Assembly (NCBI GenBank): GCA_946478755.1
Contig: CAMLDJ010000091.1
Span: forward strand, 1-18,055
Reading direction: 5' to 3'
DNA length: 18,055 bases
Source of the DNA: an uncultured Pedobacter sp.
GTDB taxonomy: Bacteria; Bacteroidota; Bacteroidia; Sphingobacteriales; Sphingobacteriaceae
The notes under the pieces were generated by a model. It saw only the letters and a program-made list of their open reading frames with translations, searched no databases and was not told the origin of the DNA. Positions 1-8,525 of the stretch are shown here, one piece after another. Position numbers and translations under genes: made by a program. Position 1 is the first letter of the stretch; each line of letters begins with the position of its first letter.

Positions 1-2
1 TC

Positions 3-857
3 GTTAACAGCAATCCAATTACGCTGATGGCTCCCGAGCAGTCCGCAAATCCCCTGGTCAGCATTTCAGCTGATCAGGATGTGGTATGTAAGGGCATGCG
101 CGTCAGCTTTAGCGCCCAGGTGACCACCGCTGGAACCAATCCTGTATACCTTTGGATGATTAACGGCAATGCCGCGCCCGATGATTCACATGCTGCTGTT
201 TACGAAACGGAGCTGCTCGATGATCTCGATGAAGTCTCCTGTATAGTGACAAGCGATGCCCCTCATTGCCAGCTGTTGTCTGTAGTGAACAGCGAGACCA
301 TCAGGATCAGGGTAAACCCAATGTTAGTACCTGCATTGACCATCACTCAGAATCTAACTGAAATTTATAAAGGTGAAGCAGTCACATTCCGAAGCAGTAT
401 TGTTAATGGAGGGGTAAATCCTGTATTTGACTGGCAGATTAATGGAAGATCAGTTGGGATAAACGCACCTGAATTTACGACAACAGCCCTGGTTGATGGC
501 GATCGGGTAAGCTGTAATATGATTGCGGGTCTAATCTGCACCTATGATGCGGTAGCTGGATCGAATAGCATTATTGTAAAAGTCATTACTCCCGTTCAAA
601 TACTGCCGCCAACTGCGTTCAGTCCCAATGGAGATGGAATAAATGACCAGTGGAAAATTAAGGGTATTTCGGCTTTTCCTAATTGTAAGGTTCAGATCTT
701 TAACCGGCATGGAAATAAAGTTTTTGAATCTACCGGCTATAAAAATTCCTGGGAAGGAGACTATAAAAATGTGATATGTGATCCCGGGGTTTTCTTCTAC
801 ATCATTAACCTGGACCTTAAGCAGAAGATCTCGGGCAGTGTGATGATTATTAAATGA
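3..857 (+). CDS. Ig-like repeat surface protein with T9SS type-B (gliding motility-associated) C-terminal domain, 3' part only
   Basis: The reading frame is open to the left edge (first visible codons read VNSNPITL), so this is the C-terminal 284 codons of a larger gene; the ATG at 27 is internal. Two tandem Ig/PKD-like repeats of about 90 residues are visible. Counting from that ATG, they lie at residues 20-98 and 112-187, with matching landmarks NPVYLWMING / NPVFDWQING and VSCIV / VSCNM, and the tail of an earlier repeat precedes them. From residue 195 comes a CHU_C/TIGR04131-type domain, with the hallmark AFSPNGDGIND, then VQIFNRHGNKVFE and WEGDY, ending in SVMIIK. By family knowledge this domain directs export through the type IX system (type B sorting) to the cell surface. 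The product is therefore probably a large adhesin or matrix protein. Its specific ligand cannot be told. It converges with the DUF4419 gene 39 bases downstream. Confidence 0.9.
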   Translation, partial: VNSNPITLMAPEQSANPLVSISADQDVVCKGMRVSFSAQVTTAGTNPVYLWMINGNAAPDDSHAAVYETELLDDLDEVSCIVTSDAPHCQLLSVVNSETIRIRVNPMLVPALTITQNLTEIYKGEAVTFRSSIVNGGVNPVFDWQINGRSVGINAPEFTTTALVDGDRVSCNMIAGLICTYDAVAGSNSIIVKVITPVQILPPTAFSPNGDGINDQWKIKGISAFPNCKVQIFNRHGNKVFESTGYKNSWEGDYKNVICDPGVFFYIINLDLKQKISGSVMIIK

Positions 858-896
858 TCTATTGTGACTGGCTGTTATTGTGCCTTATTAGTATTT

Positions 897-2090
897 CTAT
901 TTCGGTGAGTCTCCTGTTTTACGATTGACCGCCCAGCCAATTTCGGGCTTTACATTAAAAGTTTGTTTGTCTTGCTTCACACCCATAAAGCCGGCCCAGA
1001 GTTCCATGTTTATAGACTGTTTAAAAGTTCCAGCCACATCCGTTATTTCGAGCAGAAAGGGTACGTTAGCCATTTCTTTAGGCAGGACATTTATGGTTTT
1101 GATCTCTTTGAACTCAGATCGCCGTAAATGCAATGTCCTGTTTTTGTAAGAAGAATTTTCTGTATCAAGAAAGGTAATATTCACAGGGCCATTGTTCGCT
1201 ATCATTTTCGTTTCTGCTACCGCTGGAGCGCCGTCCTGCAGATAGGGATAAAATTTTAAAAGCCAGCCATCAATACCATCGTATGAGCCATACACACCAG
1301 TCTTATGGTATTTGACCATGTTCATCCAAAATTGCTTATCCACCTTTCCTTCCTTTGTATCAATGATCTTCTGAATAACGGGCTTTAATTCTGATGTCCA
1401 CCATTTCAGGTCATACTTAGCCAGGTAGTCCAGTCGCATAAGGATCTTCTTCCAGTCTTTAACGCTTCCTTCAACCGTTACCTCGGAAATCCCACAGCCT
1501 ACGATGATAACCTTATAATTAAAAAATTCCTTCATAGATTCCATGATGGTAATTTGACTAGCCACCCGCACTGTTGGCGTTGTAGTTGTAAAATCGGCCG
1601 ACAGATTATCTATCAATTTTTTTCCGGTGAAGCCCCTAATCTGCTCTTCAAATTCCGGGAACAACGTCTCCCATTTGAAATCGGCCAGGCTTCCCAGCCC
1701 ATTCAGGTGCCGCTGCACAGTCAAAGTTTTTTTTCCCTTAAAGCCTACAATCTGCGATCTGATTTTGTCCGGATTGTGGTTCACATGATTGGCGAATCCC
1801 TGGCAGATCAATAACCAGGCGATATCCGGACTGATGGTCAGTGGGTAATGGTTCTGATAGGCTTTGAGATAGCCGGTAATGACAGGGTGTGTACCAAAGT
1901 CCGCCAGGCTATCCGAAACCGATAACTTAACGAAGTTCTTCTCAACGTTTTGATACAACATATTGCCGGAGACCGTCGGCAGCAATTTTTCGGGTTTACT
2001 CAATATCTCGATTTGATAAGTTTCCGATTGAGCGTGTACCTTACCCCATGCCAGGGTAAGGGAGAGCATCATTATAGAGGTCCAGTTCAT
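897..2090 (-). CDS. Secreted DUF4419 family protein
   Basis: The product is 397 residues. It begins with a short hydrophobic signal peptide ending near HAQS (residues 1-21), which suggests a periplasmic or secreted protein. The body resembles the DUF4419 family: a conserved SPDIAWLLICQGFANHVN block at residues 87-104, FKGKKTLTV at 117-125, an IVGCGISEVTVEG strand at 196-208 followed by a DWKKILMRL helix, and the family-like GSYDGIDGWLLKFYPY at 268-283. DUF4419 occurs in fungi and bacteria and I know of no established function, so none is assigned. The C-terminal third (about residues 300-390) is beta-rich and less recognisable. The gene is convergent with the Ig-like surface protein and divergent from the sigma-factor gene, so it is probably a single-gene unit. 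The family assignment is from remembered motifs and not from a search. Confidence 0.8.
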   Translation of the reverse strand: MNWTSIMMLSLTLAWGKVHAQSETYQIEILSKPEKLLPTVSGNMLYQNVEKNFVKLSVSDSLADFGTHPVITGYLKAYQNHYPLTISPDIAWLLICQGFANHVNHNPDKIRSQIVGFKGKKTLTVQRHLNGLGSLADFKWETLFPEFEEQIRGFTGKKLIDNLSADFTTTTPTVRVASQITIMESMKEFFNYKVIIVGCGISEVTVEGSVKDWKKILMRLDYLAKYDLKWWTSELKPVIQKIIDTKEGKVDKQFWMNMVKYHKTGVYGSYDGIDGWLLKFYPYLQDGAPAVAETKMIANNGPVNITFLDTENSSYKNRTLHLRRSEFKEIKTINVLPKEMANVPFLLEITDVAGTFKQSINMELWAGFMGVKQDKQTFNVKPEIGWAVNRKTGDSPK

Positions 2091-2289
2091 TGGAATATTT
2101 TGGTTAAGCGTTTATGGTACTTAAATATAGAAGTATTTTATAAAAGGTGAAAATGAAACTTGTATTAATGCCATTCCATCAAGCATTAAGGTTTTTGCAA
2201 AATTTCCCCCTGTTGATTGACCATTCTCCCGCCCTTTAAAGGGGCTGTTTTTGGCGAAATTGCAGTTGCTAACCAAAATAAATCTAACC

Positions 2290-2868
2290 ATGTTAATTTC
2301 ACATCAATCGGCACATTATTCTGAATTATGGAATCAAGTATGCCAGGGTAACCAACAAGCCTATGCTTTACTTCACCAGCAGTTGTACTCCAGTCTTTAT
2401 CTTTATGCAAAACGAATGGTAGATGATCAGGATGATGCCAGTGATATTATACAGGAGCTGTTTGTAAAGCTTTGGAATAAAAGGAAAACTATTGGCGAAA
2501 TCAGGCATGTCAAATCTTATTTCTATCGTGCATTGCGGTCAACGGCTATAAATCATATCCGCGGAGTAAAAGCGATGGAATCCAGAAATCAATACTTTTC
2601 ATTCACTGATCTGGAATTGTCCACAGAGGACCATATGATTGCAGAGGAATATGTTTCCGAACAGCATTATTTCCTGAAGAATGCCCTGGAGAAACTTCCG
2701 GTAAAGCAAAGAGAGATCATCTATCTTCGCTTTTATGAAAATCTGGATTACAGTCAGATCGTAGAAATTACAGGAATTAAGTATCAATCGGTGATTAATC
2801 ACATTCATCGTGCGGTGACTATGCTCAGGGCGGAACTTAAGTCGGTGAAGCGCAGGCACGCTGCATAA
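2290..2868 (+). CDS. ECF-type RNA polymerase sigma factor (sigma-70 family)
   Basis: The product is 192 residues from the ATG at 2290. An in-frame TTG at 2251 would add 13 residues, but the ATG gives the usual ECF length. Region 2 is at about residues 24-92, with DDASDIIQELFVKLW at 48-62 and VKSYFYRALRSTAINHIRG at 74-92. Region 4 is at about 131-182, with LEKLPVKQREIIYLRFYENL at 133-152 followed by the helix-turn-helix SQIVEITGIKYQSVINHIHR. This matches the Bacteroidota family that usually partners a FecR anti-sigma factor and a SusC with an STN domain. No FecR gene is present here, and the susC in this window lacks an STN domain. The next gene in the same direction, 95 bases on, is the HTCS, so the two may be cotranscribed, though a separate promoter cannot be excluded. 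The target promoters are unknown. Confidence 0.9.
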   Translation: MLISHQSAHYSELWNQVCQGNQQAYALLHQQLYSSLYLYAKRMVDDQDDASDIIQELFVKLWNKRKTIGEIRHVKSYFYRALRSTAINHIRGVKAMESRNQYFSFTDLELSTEDHMIAEEYVSEQHYFLKNALEKLPVKQREIIYLRFYENLDYSQIVEITGIKYQSVINHIHRAVTMLRAELKSVKRRHAA

Positions 2869-2963
2869 ATTTAAAAGCATTGCAATTTTGTAGCATCGAT
2901 GAATAAGAATGCAAAAAATCCTATCTTAGATAAAGACCGCATTCCTATCCATAAATTATTGCA

Positions 2964-5900
2964 GTGAACATTATTAAAAACCAAAATATATTTGAAGAAA
3001 CTTTACTGAACTTTTTTTTGCCTTTACTATTGTTCGTAGGTATCTGCCCATCCAATATTTATGGGCAATCTTTCAGTTATCTGGGCATCGAGCAAGGGCT
3101 ATCAAACAGTACAATAACTACCATTTACAAAGACAAACATGGTTTTATGTGGTTTGGTACTTTTGATGGCTTGAACCGTTTTGACGGATACACCTTTACA
3201 AAGTTCAGAAATCGCGCGGCTGATACTACTTCGGTTCCGGATAATTTTATCACGGCATTAGCAGAAGATGGAGATGGAAGGCTTTGGGTTGGGACAACTA
3301 AAGGTATCGGCGTGCTTGACGATAGGTCGCTCAGCATGTCCCCCGTACATTTAAAAAGTTCCGATTCGCAAAAAGGAGCTAACTCCGTACTGCAAAGCTG
3401 GGTAACAGGACTTAAGTGTGATGCTCGTGGAAATATGTATATCGGATCAAAAGATCTGGGATTAATATACGTAAAGAAGGGATCTCCAACGGCAATTCAA
3501 ATCCCCCTACCAGCTGATTTGAGCTCACCCTTCCGATATACTGTTTTTAGCCTGACCACTGATCTTAACGACAATGTGTGGTTTTTAGTTGATGGGCTCG
3601 GGTTGTGTTGTCTTAATGCAAAAACCAGAGTGATTACTCAGATCAGCCCGATGCTGAAAAGCGGGAACTGCATTAAGCAGGCGCCAGACGGAAAAATCTG
3701 GGTCGGGACCAATAATGGGTTATTTAGCTATGACGCCAGATCAAATGAAGTCAAACCTTTTGAAGTTCCGGGAAAAGATCTTGGCAGCAGCCGTATTCTG
3801 AACTTATGTTTTGAAGAGAATGGTAACCTTTGGATCTCTACAGATGGTAATGGCTTAATTGTAGTGAATGTTTATCAGGAAAAACTAATATACGCGTTTA
3901 ACGAACAGGTGAATAAATCACTCCCAAGCAATGCGCTGTATGATGTTTTTATTGATGAGGCCTCGCGTAAGTGGATAGGTACCATGCGTGGAGGGATTTG
4001 TATTCTTGATCCAAAAAAAAACAGGTTTCAAACCATCAGTCACGAACCTTACAATAGCAATAGCTTAATTCACAATACCGTGTTATCTTTTTGTGAAGCC
4101 GGATCTGAAATCTGGGTAGGCACTGATGGGGGAGGGATCAGCATTTGGAACCCCCAGTCGAATACTTTTAAACATAAGGTTTTTAAGGCGACTGACAGGT
4201 CGCAATCCGGGATCAATCAAATTCCGTCAATTATTCAGGATGAGGAACAGCGTATCTGGATAGCCACTTATGGTTCGGGGGTAAAAAGATATAACAAAAA
4301 GAACGGTGTTTTTGAAAATATCCCTTTTATTCAAAAAGATAAAGGATCGAAATATGTATGGAGACTGTATCTTGATGCAGATCATAACATTTGGGCTGGT
4401 TGTGTTAAAGGAAGGTGGGCAGGTAACTTAACAAAAGGCCTCTACAAATATGACCCGGAACTGAACAGTTTTGTTGAATCAGCCTGGTCAGTACCTAAAG
4501 AAGTCATTTCCCTTGTAGATGACCACCGGGGAAATCTATGGCTGGGAACATTTTCATCCTTATTAAGGATCAGTAAAAAAAGCGGGAAGATCAAGCAATT
4601 TAATCTGGACAGTTATATCAGGGCGCTGTACGTAAGTAAAAGTGGCCAGATCTGTATTGGCACAAATGGCAAAGGCTTTTGGCTTTATGATCCATTGAAA
4701 GATCAGTTTAGAAATTTCACAGAGGAGCAAGGCCTGCCAAATAATATTGTAGTCAGCATTGAAGAAGACCATTCCGGTTATCTGTGGCTCGGTACCTCGA
4801 ATGGGTTGTCGAGGTTTAATCGGAAAACAGAAAAGTTTGAGAATTTTTATGCAGCGGATGGTCTGCAGTCTAACCAGTTTTATTATAACGCTTCAGCACA
4901 GCTGAAAAATGGGAAAATGATGTTTGGTGGAATCAAGGGATTTAATAGTTTTAATCCCGACAGCATAGCCGTACACCGGGGCTTCCCTCCAATCAGCCTT
5001 ACCGGTTTACGAGTCATGAACATTCCGGTAAATGCAGAAAGTGAATTTGTTAAAAAAGCGGCCAGCCTTTATGATATCCAACAAATTGTTTTGCCCTACG
5101 ACAAATCCATGTTTTCCCTCGATTTTGTAGCGTTGGAATATTCTTTACCAGATAAGATCCAGTATGCTTATTTGCTAAACGGATGGGACAAAACCTGGAA
5201 TTACATTAAGAATAGTCATACGGTCAGCTACTCACGTCTTAATCCGGGAAATTATATACTTAAAATTCGCTCAACAAATGCTTCAGGCGTCTGGAATCCC
5301 GGTTTCAAAGAGATCGAGGTGGTTGTACTCCCCCCTTGGTATCTCAGTTGGTGGGCGTATTGCTGCTATCTGTTATTGGCAGGATCCGCGGTATATGCTT
5401 ATGTCTATTATCAGAAAGAGCAAACCCGGTTGTTATATGAGGTTAAGCTGGCTAAACAAGATGCGCTGAAAGAAGCTGAACTGAATGAAAAGAAGATCTC
5501 CTTTTTTACCAATGTCGCACATGAATTCAGGGCGCCATTAACATTAATTGTGAATCCGATCAAAGATTTGCTCTCCTCTGACGGAAGAAATTTCAGTGCC
5601 ATAGATATCAGCTCTGTTTACCGTAATACCCGCAGGTTGCTCAGTTTGGTGGATCAATTGCTGCTATTTAGAAATGTAGAAAATGAAGTTTCTGATTTAA
5701 AACCCGAAGTACTGAATCTGGTAGAAGTTTGTCGCGAGGTTTTTCTATGCTTTAATAATGAAGTTAAACAGCGCCAACTTGATTATCAATTCATATGCAA
5801 TAGTCAGGAAATTGAGGTGTATGCTGATCGTGAAAAAATCGAAATTGTACTATTTAATTTATTATCTAACGCGATTAAGTATACGCCTGAAAAGGGAAAG

Positions 5901-7103
5901 GTCATGTTGGCGTTGAGGGAGATCAGCAATCATGCAGAAATGCGGATTCATGATAGTGGTGTAGGTATTCCAGAGGACGTCGGGAATAAGCTGTTTGAAA
6001 AATTTCAGCGGTTGGATCAGGGAAGGACATCGTCCAGGAAAACAGGCTTTGGCATCGGGCTTTTTGTCTCTAAGAAGATTTCGGAACAACAGGGAGCGGA
6101 ATTAAGCTACACCAGCGTCGCAAATGCTGGGACTATCTTCACCTACCTGCTTCCAAGGGAAATTGCCATATTAGACGCGCATCGGACGGCAACTAACCTA
6201 AAATCAACGACCCCATTATTAACCGAACTGATTGTAGATCCAGACGATACGAAAAACGCTCCTAAGCGGACGATTTCAGATGCTTTAAACCAGGTGTATG
6301 GAGATGTGGTAGAGAAGAAACCGAATATTCTGTTGATTGATGATGATGACGAATTAAGAAAGTACATCCAACAATTTTTAAAAGAAACTTATACCATTTA
6401 TGAAGCAAACTGTGCCGAACAGGGTTTCGAGTTATTAAAGAAATCCGAAATGGACGTGATCGTTTGCGATGTGGTCATGCCGGGCGTGAGCGGAATAGAA
6501 TTCTGCTCAAAAATCAAAAGTTCCAGGGAATATGCTTATATCCCCTTAATCCTGTTAACCGGAACTTCTTCCCCCGAGATTAAACTTAAGGGCATTGAAT
6601 GTGGGGCAGATGATTACATCACCAAGCCTTTTGAAAAAGAAATACTACTGGCAAGGGTCAGGAATATTCTCAAGGCCAGGGCTTCCTTAAAAAAATATTT
6701 CTTTAATGAAGTTACGCTGCAGAATAATAATGAAAAAGTCTCTGAAGAGTACAGTTTATTTTTGAAGCAATGTATGGAAATCATTGACAGACATCTGCAG
6801 GATGAGGAGTTTAATGTTAAAGCTTTCGTAAAAGAAATGGGGATGAGCCATTCTAATGTGTTTAGAAAAGTGAAATCGGTATCAGGGGTGTCTGTTAGCG
6901 AATTTATTCGTTATATCCGCTTAAAAAAGGCAGCCGAGCTGATGATAGAAACTGATGTGCAGGTTAAAGAGGTCGCATTCAGGGTGGGCATGCAGGATCT
7001 GCGGTATTTTCGGGAACAGTTTAACCGACTGTTTGGACTCAATCCTTCTGATTACATAAAGAAGTACCGGCGGACTTTTTTACGTGCGCCTGGTAATGAT
7101 TGA
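2964..7103 (+). CDS. Hybrid two-component system (HTCS) sensor histidine kinase / AraC-type response regulator
   Basis: The product is 1379 residues. GTG is the best start because an in-frame TAA lies at 2952 and no ATG is near; a signal peptide follows (hydrophobic residues about 14-32). Residues about 38-690 hold some 13-14 two-component propeller repeats (WFGTFDGL, LWVGTTKG, IWVGTNNGL, LWISTDGNGL, IWVGTDGGG, LWLGTSNGL and others), expected to form two periplasmic beta-propellers that bind oligosaccharide. A Y_Y_Y domain (about 730-788) and a membrane helix (about 792-815, rich in W, Y and L) follow. The cytoplasmic part has a HisKA H-box with phospho-acceptor H853, HATPase (N969 of the N-box, D997 of DSGVGIP, GFGIGL of G2), a receiver domain (acidic cluster D1126-D1129, phospho-acceptor D1169, K1221) and an AraC-type HTH at about 1275-1368. 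The kinase and receiver catalytic residues are all present. Position H+4 of the H-box is Ala857 instead of the usual Thr. It lies tail-to-tail with the susC operon and is its likely activator. Confidence 0.97.
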   Translation: MNIIKNQNIFEETLLNFFLPLLLFVGICPSNIYGQSFSYLGIEQGLSNSTITTIYKDKHGFMWFGTFDGLNRFDGYTFTKFRNRAADTTSVPDNFITALAEDGDGRLWVGTTKGIGVLDDRSLSMSPVHLKSSDSQKGANSVLQSWVTGLKCDARGNMYIGSKDLGLIYVKKGSPTAIQIPLPADLSSPFRYTVFSLTTDLNDNVWFLVDGLGLCCLNAKTRVITQISPMLKSGNCIKQAPDGKIWVGTNNGLFSYDARSNEVKPFEVPGKDLGSSRILNLCFEENGNLWISTDGNGLIVVNVYQEKLIYAFNEQVNKSLPSNALYDVFIDEASRKWIGTMRGGICILDPKKNRFQTISHEPYNSNSLIHNTVLSFCEAGSEIWVGTDGGGISIWNPQSNTFKHKVFKATDRSQSGINQIPSIIQDEEQRIWIATYGSGVKRYNKKNGVFENIPFIQKDKGSKYVWRLYLDADHNIWAGCVKGRWAGNLTKGLYKYDPELNSFVESAWSVPKEVISLVDDHRGNLWLGTFSSLLRISKKSGKIKQFNLDSYIRALYVSKSGQICIGTNGKGFWLYDPLKDQFRNFTEEQGLPNNIVVSIEEDHSGYLWLGTSNGLSRFNRKTEKFENFYAADGLQSNQFYYNASAQLKNGKMMFGGIKGFNSFNPDSIAVHRGFPPISLTGLRVMNIPVNAESEFVKKAASLYDIQQIVLPYDKSMFSLDFVALEYSLPDKIQYAYLLNGWDKTWNYIKNSHTVSYSRLNPGNYILKIRSTNASGVWNPGFKEIEVVVLPPWYLSWWAYCCYLLLAGSAVYAYVYYQKEQTRLLYEVKLAKQDALKEAELNEKKISFFTNVAHEFRAPLTLIVNPIKDLLSSDGRNFSAIDISSVYRNTRRLLSLVDQLLLFRNVENEVSDLKPEVLNLVEVCREVFLCFNNEVKQRQLDYQFICNSQEIEVYADREKIEIVLFNLLSNAIKYTPEKGKVMLALREISNHAEMRIHDSGVGIPEDVGNKLFEKFQRLDQGRTSSRKTGFGIGLFVSKKISEQQGAELSYTSVANAGTIFTYLLPREIAILDAHRTATNLKSTTPLLTELIVDPDDTKNAPKRTISDALNQVYGDVVEKKPNILLIDDDDELRKYIQQFLKETYTIYEANCAEQGFELLKKSEMDVIVCDVVMPGVSGIEFCSKIKSSREYAYIPLILLTGTSSPEIKLKGIECGADDYITKPFEKEILLARVRNILKARASLKKYFFNEVTLQNNNEKVSEEYSLFLKQCMEIIDRHLQDEEFNVKAFVKEMGMSHSNVFRKVKSVSGVSVSEFIRYIRLKKAAELMIETDVQVKEVAFRVGMQDLRYFREQFNRLFGLNPSDYIKKYRRTFLRAPGND

Positions 7104-7172
7104 GCATTAAGATTAGATGTGTTATCCTCCTGTGATCATGTTTTTTTATTGTAAGTATTGCTTGATAGCAGA

Positions 7173-7200
7173 AGAGGCTATCTGCAAACAGATAGCCTCT
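7173..7200. terminator. Perfect 12-bp hairpin between convergent genes, probable bidirectional terminator
   Basis: AGAGGCTATCTG at 7173-7184 pairs perfectly with CAGATAGCCTCT at 7189-7200 around a four-base CAAA loop. It sits 70 bases past the HTCS stop and 27 bases past the end of the alginate-lyase gene on the other strand. The following + strand bases are only moderately T-rich (ATAATTATTT), so termination strength is uncertain. The position between two converging transcripts is what makes this reading likely. Confidence 0.75.
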
Positions 7201-7226
7201 ATAATTATTTATCACTAAGAAACAGA

Positions 7227-8522
7227 TCAGGGTAAAGTATACATCAATGTTCCGAACCCGAGCTGATCAAAACCCCCACTTGTTGATCCGAAATCGCCCC
7301 CGCCTCCTTCAGGTAAAGTCGTTTGTACGCCCATAGCCGTGTATCGGGCTGCAAGCTCAGCAACTTTTTTTACTTTGGTATAATGGAAGTAAGGTGCAGA
7401 CCACATCGGGCGACCGGTACCCCGGCTAGCGGCGCTTACTACCTTGTGTACCTCTGACTGGGTACAATTTGCAGCCCATAGACGGGTATATTCGTGAAAA
7501 GGAACCTCCAATCTGGCTACATTATATTTGGCGGTATACTCACAAGCTTTAAGGAAGCGGTTGTTGTCCAGGCCGTAAAAATCGTCGCCCTGGTTCCATG
7601 TCAGTTGACAAATGGTGCTCATTAATGCGATCACCAAAGTGGCATGGCCCTGATCACGGCCACTTTCCTGCAACTGTGCCAAACTCGCCTGGTCGCCCTC
7701 GAAAACATAGTTAATCGCTTTAAACCAATTGCCATTTCCATTTCCCTTTTGCAAATAGTTAACGGCGTAATTATACATAGACCTTTTGTCTGTCAATATA
7801 CCTATTGCCATGATAGAAGCCAGATTACACATATCCCAGTTTGCCCAATAGTGAGAATCGCAAGTGCCGTTATGTCTCTTTAAAAAATCTATGTTAATCG
7901 GATAAAAAACGTCAACCATCCATTTTTGATACGCTTTAAAATCTTCGGCCTGCCAGTTGCTATAATCTCGAAGCAGCTCTCCGGTTATCGCAAATTGATA
8001 ACCATAAATACCGGCTGCCAATTGAGCATTTGAATCGCCGCTGATACGCTTACAGGTACTCGCCCAGATATTTAATATCTGAATGGATTTTTGGGCATAA
8101 GTATTATCTCCGGAAATTTTCCATCTCAGGGCCAGTTGATAGGCTGCTGCAATATCATTAAATGCCCTCGAATAGTTATCGGGATCTGGCTCCTCACTAC
8201 TTCTGCCACCACGTACCAGCTTTGCTGGAGGATTTGGTGTATAAGACAATTGTGCATGTGAATTTGCAAGAAGCTTATTGTATCCGGAAACCCATGGTTG
8301 CGCATTTTCATTCAGCTTTGTTTTTATTCTAGTAAAATCTGCTGTTGTGTGCAAACCGCCGACATGCTTCATAGCTACCCCCGGTGCCAATGTATCAATA
8401 GCTAAAACAGCAGCAGGTGGAGTTATTGGTTCTGGTATTTTACCGGCCGTATCTTTCTTACTACAGCTTATAAGGAAGATTGATCCTGCATAAAATAGAA
8501 AAAGGTGACTAAATACTTTCAT
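7227..8522 (-). CDS. Alginate lyase family (PF05426-like) lipoprotein, probable polyuronate endolyase
   Basis: The product is 431 residues. It has a lipoprotein signal peptide with lipobox LISC and C20, then a Pro-rich linker, so it is probably anchored to the outer membrane. The rest is the all-alpha alginate-lyase fold: the entry motif GGLHTTADFTRIKTKL (55-70), helices with YQLALRWKISGD (128-139), the signature SHYWANWDMCNL (223-234), ESGRDQGHATL (286-296), and a Gly-rich C-terminal block EGGGGDFG...LGFGTLMYTL (405-430). By family knowledge these enzymes cleave uronic-acid polysaccharides (alginate or glucuronan) by beta-elimination, using Asn, His and Tyr/Arg residues in the two central motifs. 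I suspect a relation to CAZy PL38, but PL5-like assignment is possible and substrate is not proven. It is last in the susC operon, starting 3 bases after the stop of the preceding glycan-binding gene. Confidence 0.88.
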   Translation of the reverse strand: MKVFSHLFLFYAGSIFLISCSKKDTAGKIPEPITPPAAVLAIDTLAPGVAMKHVGGLHTTADFTRIKTKLNENAQPWVSGYNKLLANSHAQLSYTPNPPAKLVRGGRSSEEPDPDNYSRAFNDIAAAYQLALRWKISGDNTYAQKSIQILNIWASTCKRISGDSNAQLAAGIYGYQFAITGELLRDYSNWQAEDFKAYQKWMVDVFYPINIDFLKRHNGTCDSHYWANWDMCNLASIMAIGILTDKRSMYNYAVNYLQKGNGNGNWFKAINYVFEGDQASLAQLQESGRDQGHATLVIALMSTICQLTWNQGDDFYGLDNNRFLKACEYTAKYNVARLEVPFHEYTRLWAANCTQSEVHKVVSAASRGTGRPMWSAPYFHYTKVKKVAELAARYTAMGVQTTLPEGGGGDFGSTSGGFDQLGFGTLMYTLP

Positions 8523-8525
8523 ACA

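Noticed and set aside
2091..2289. Search for Bacteroidota promoters (TAnnTTTG with upstream TTTG) between the divergent DUF4419 and sigma genes
   Set aside because: No convincing match was found on either strand, so no promoter is annotated.
2186..2410. 74-codon minus-strand frame overlapping the sigma factor start
   Set aside because: It overlaps region 2 of a clear ECF sigma factor on the other strand and has no family motif.
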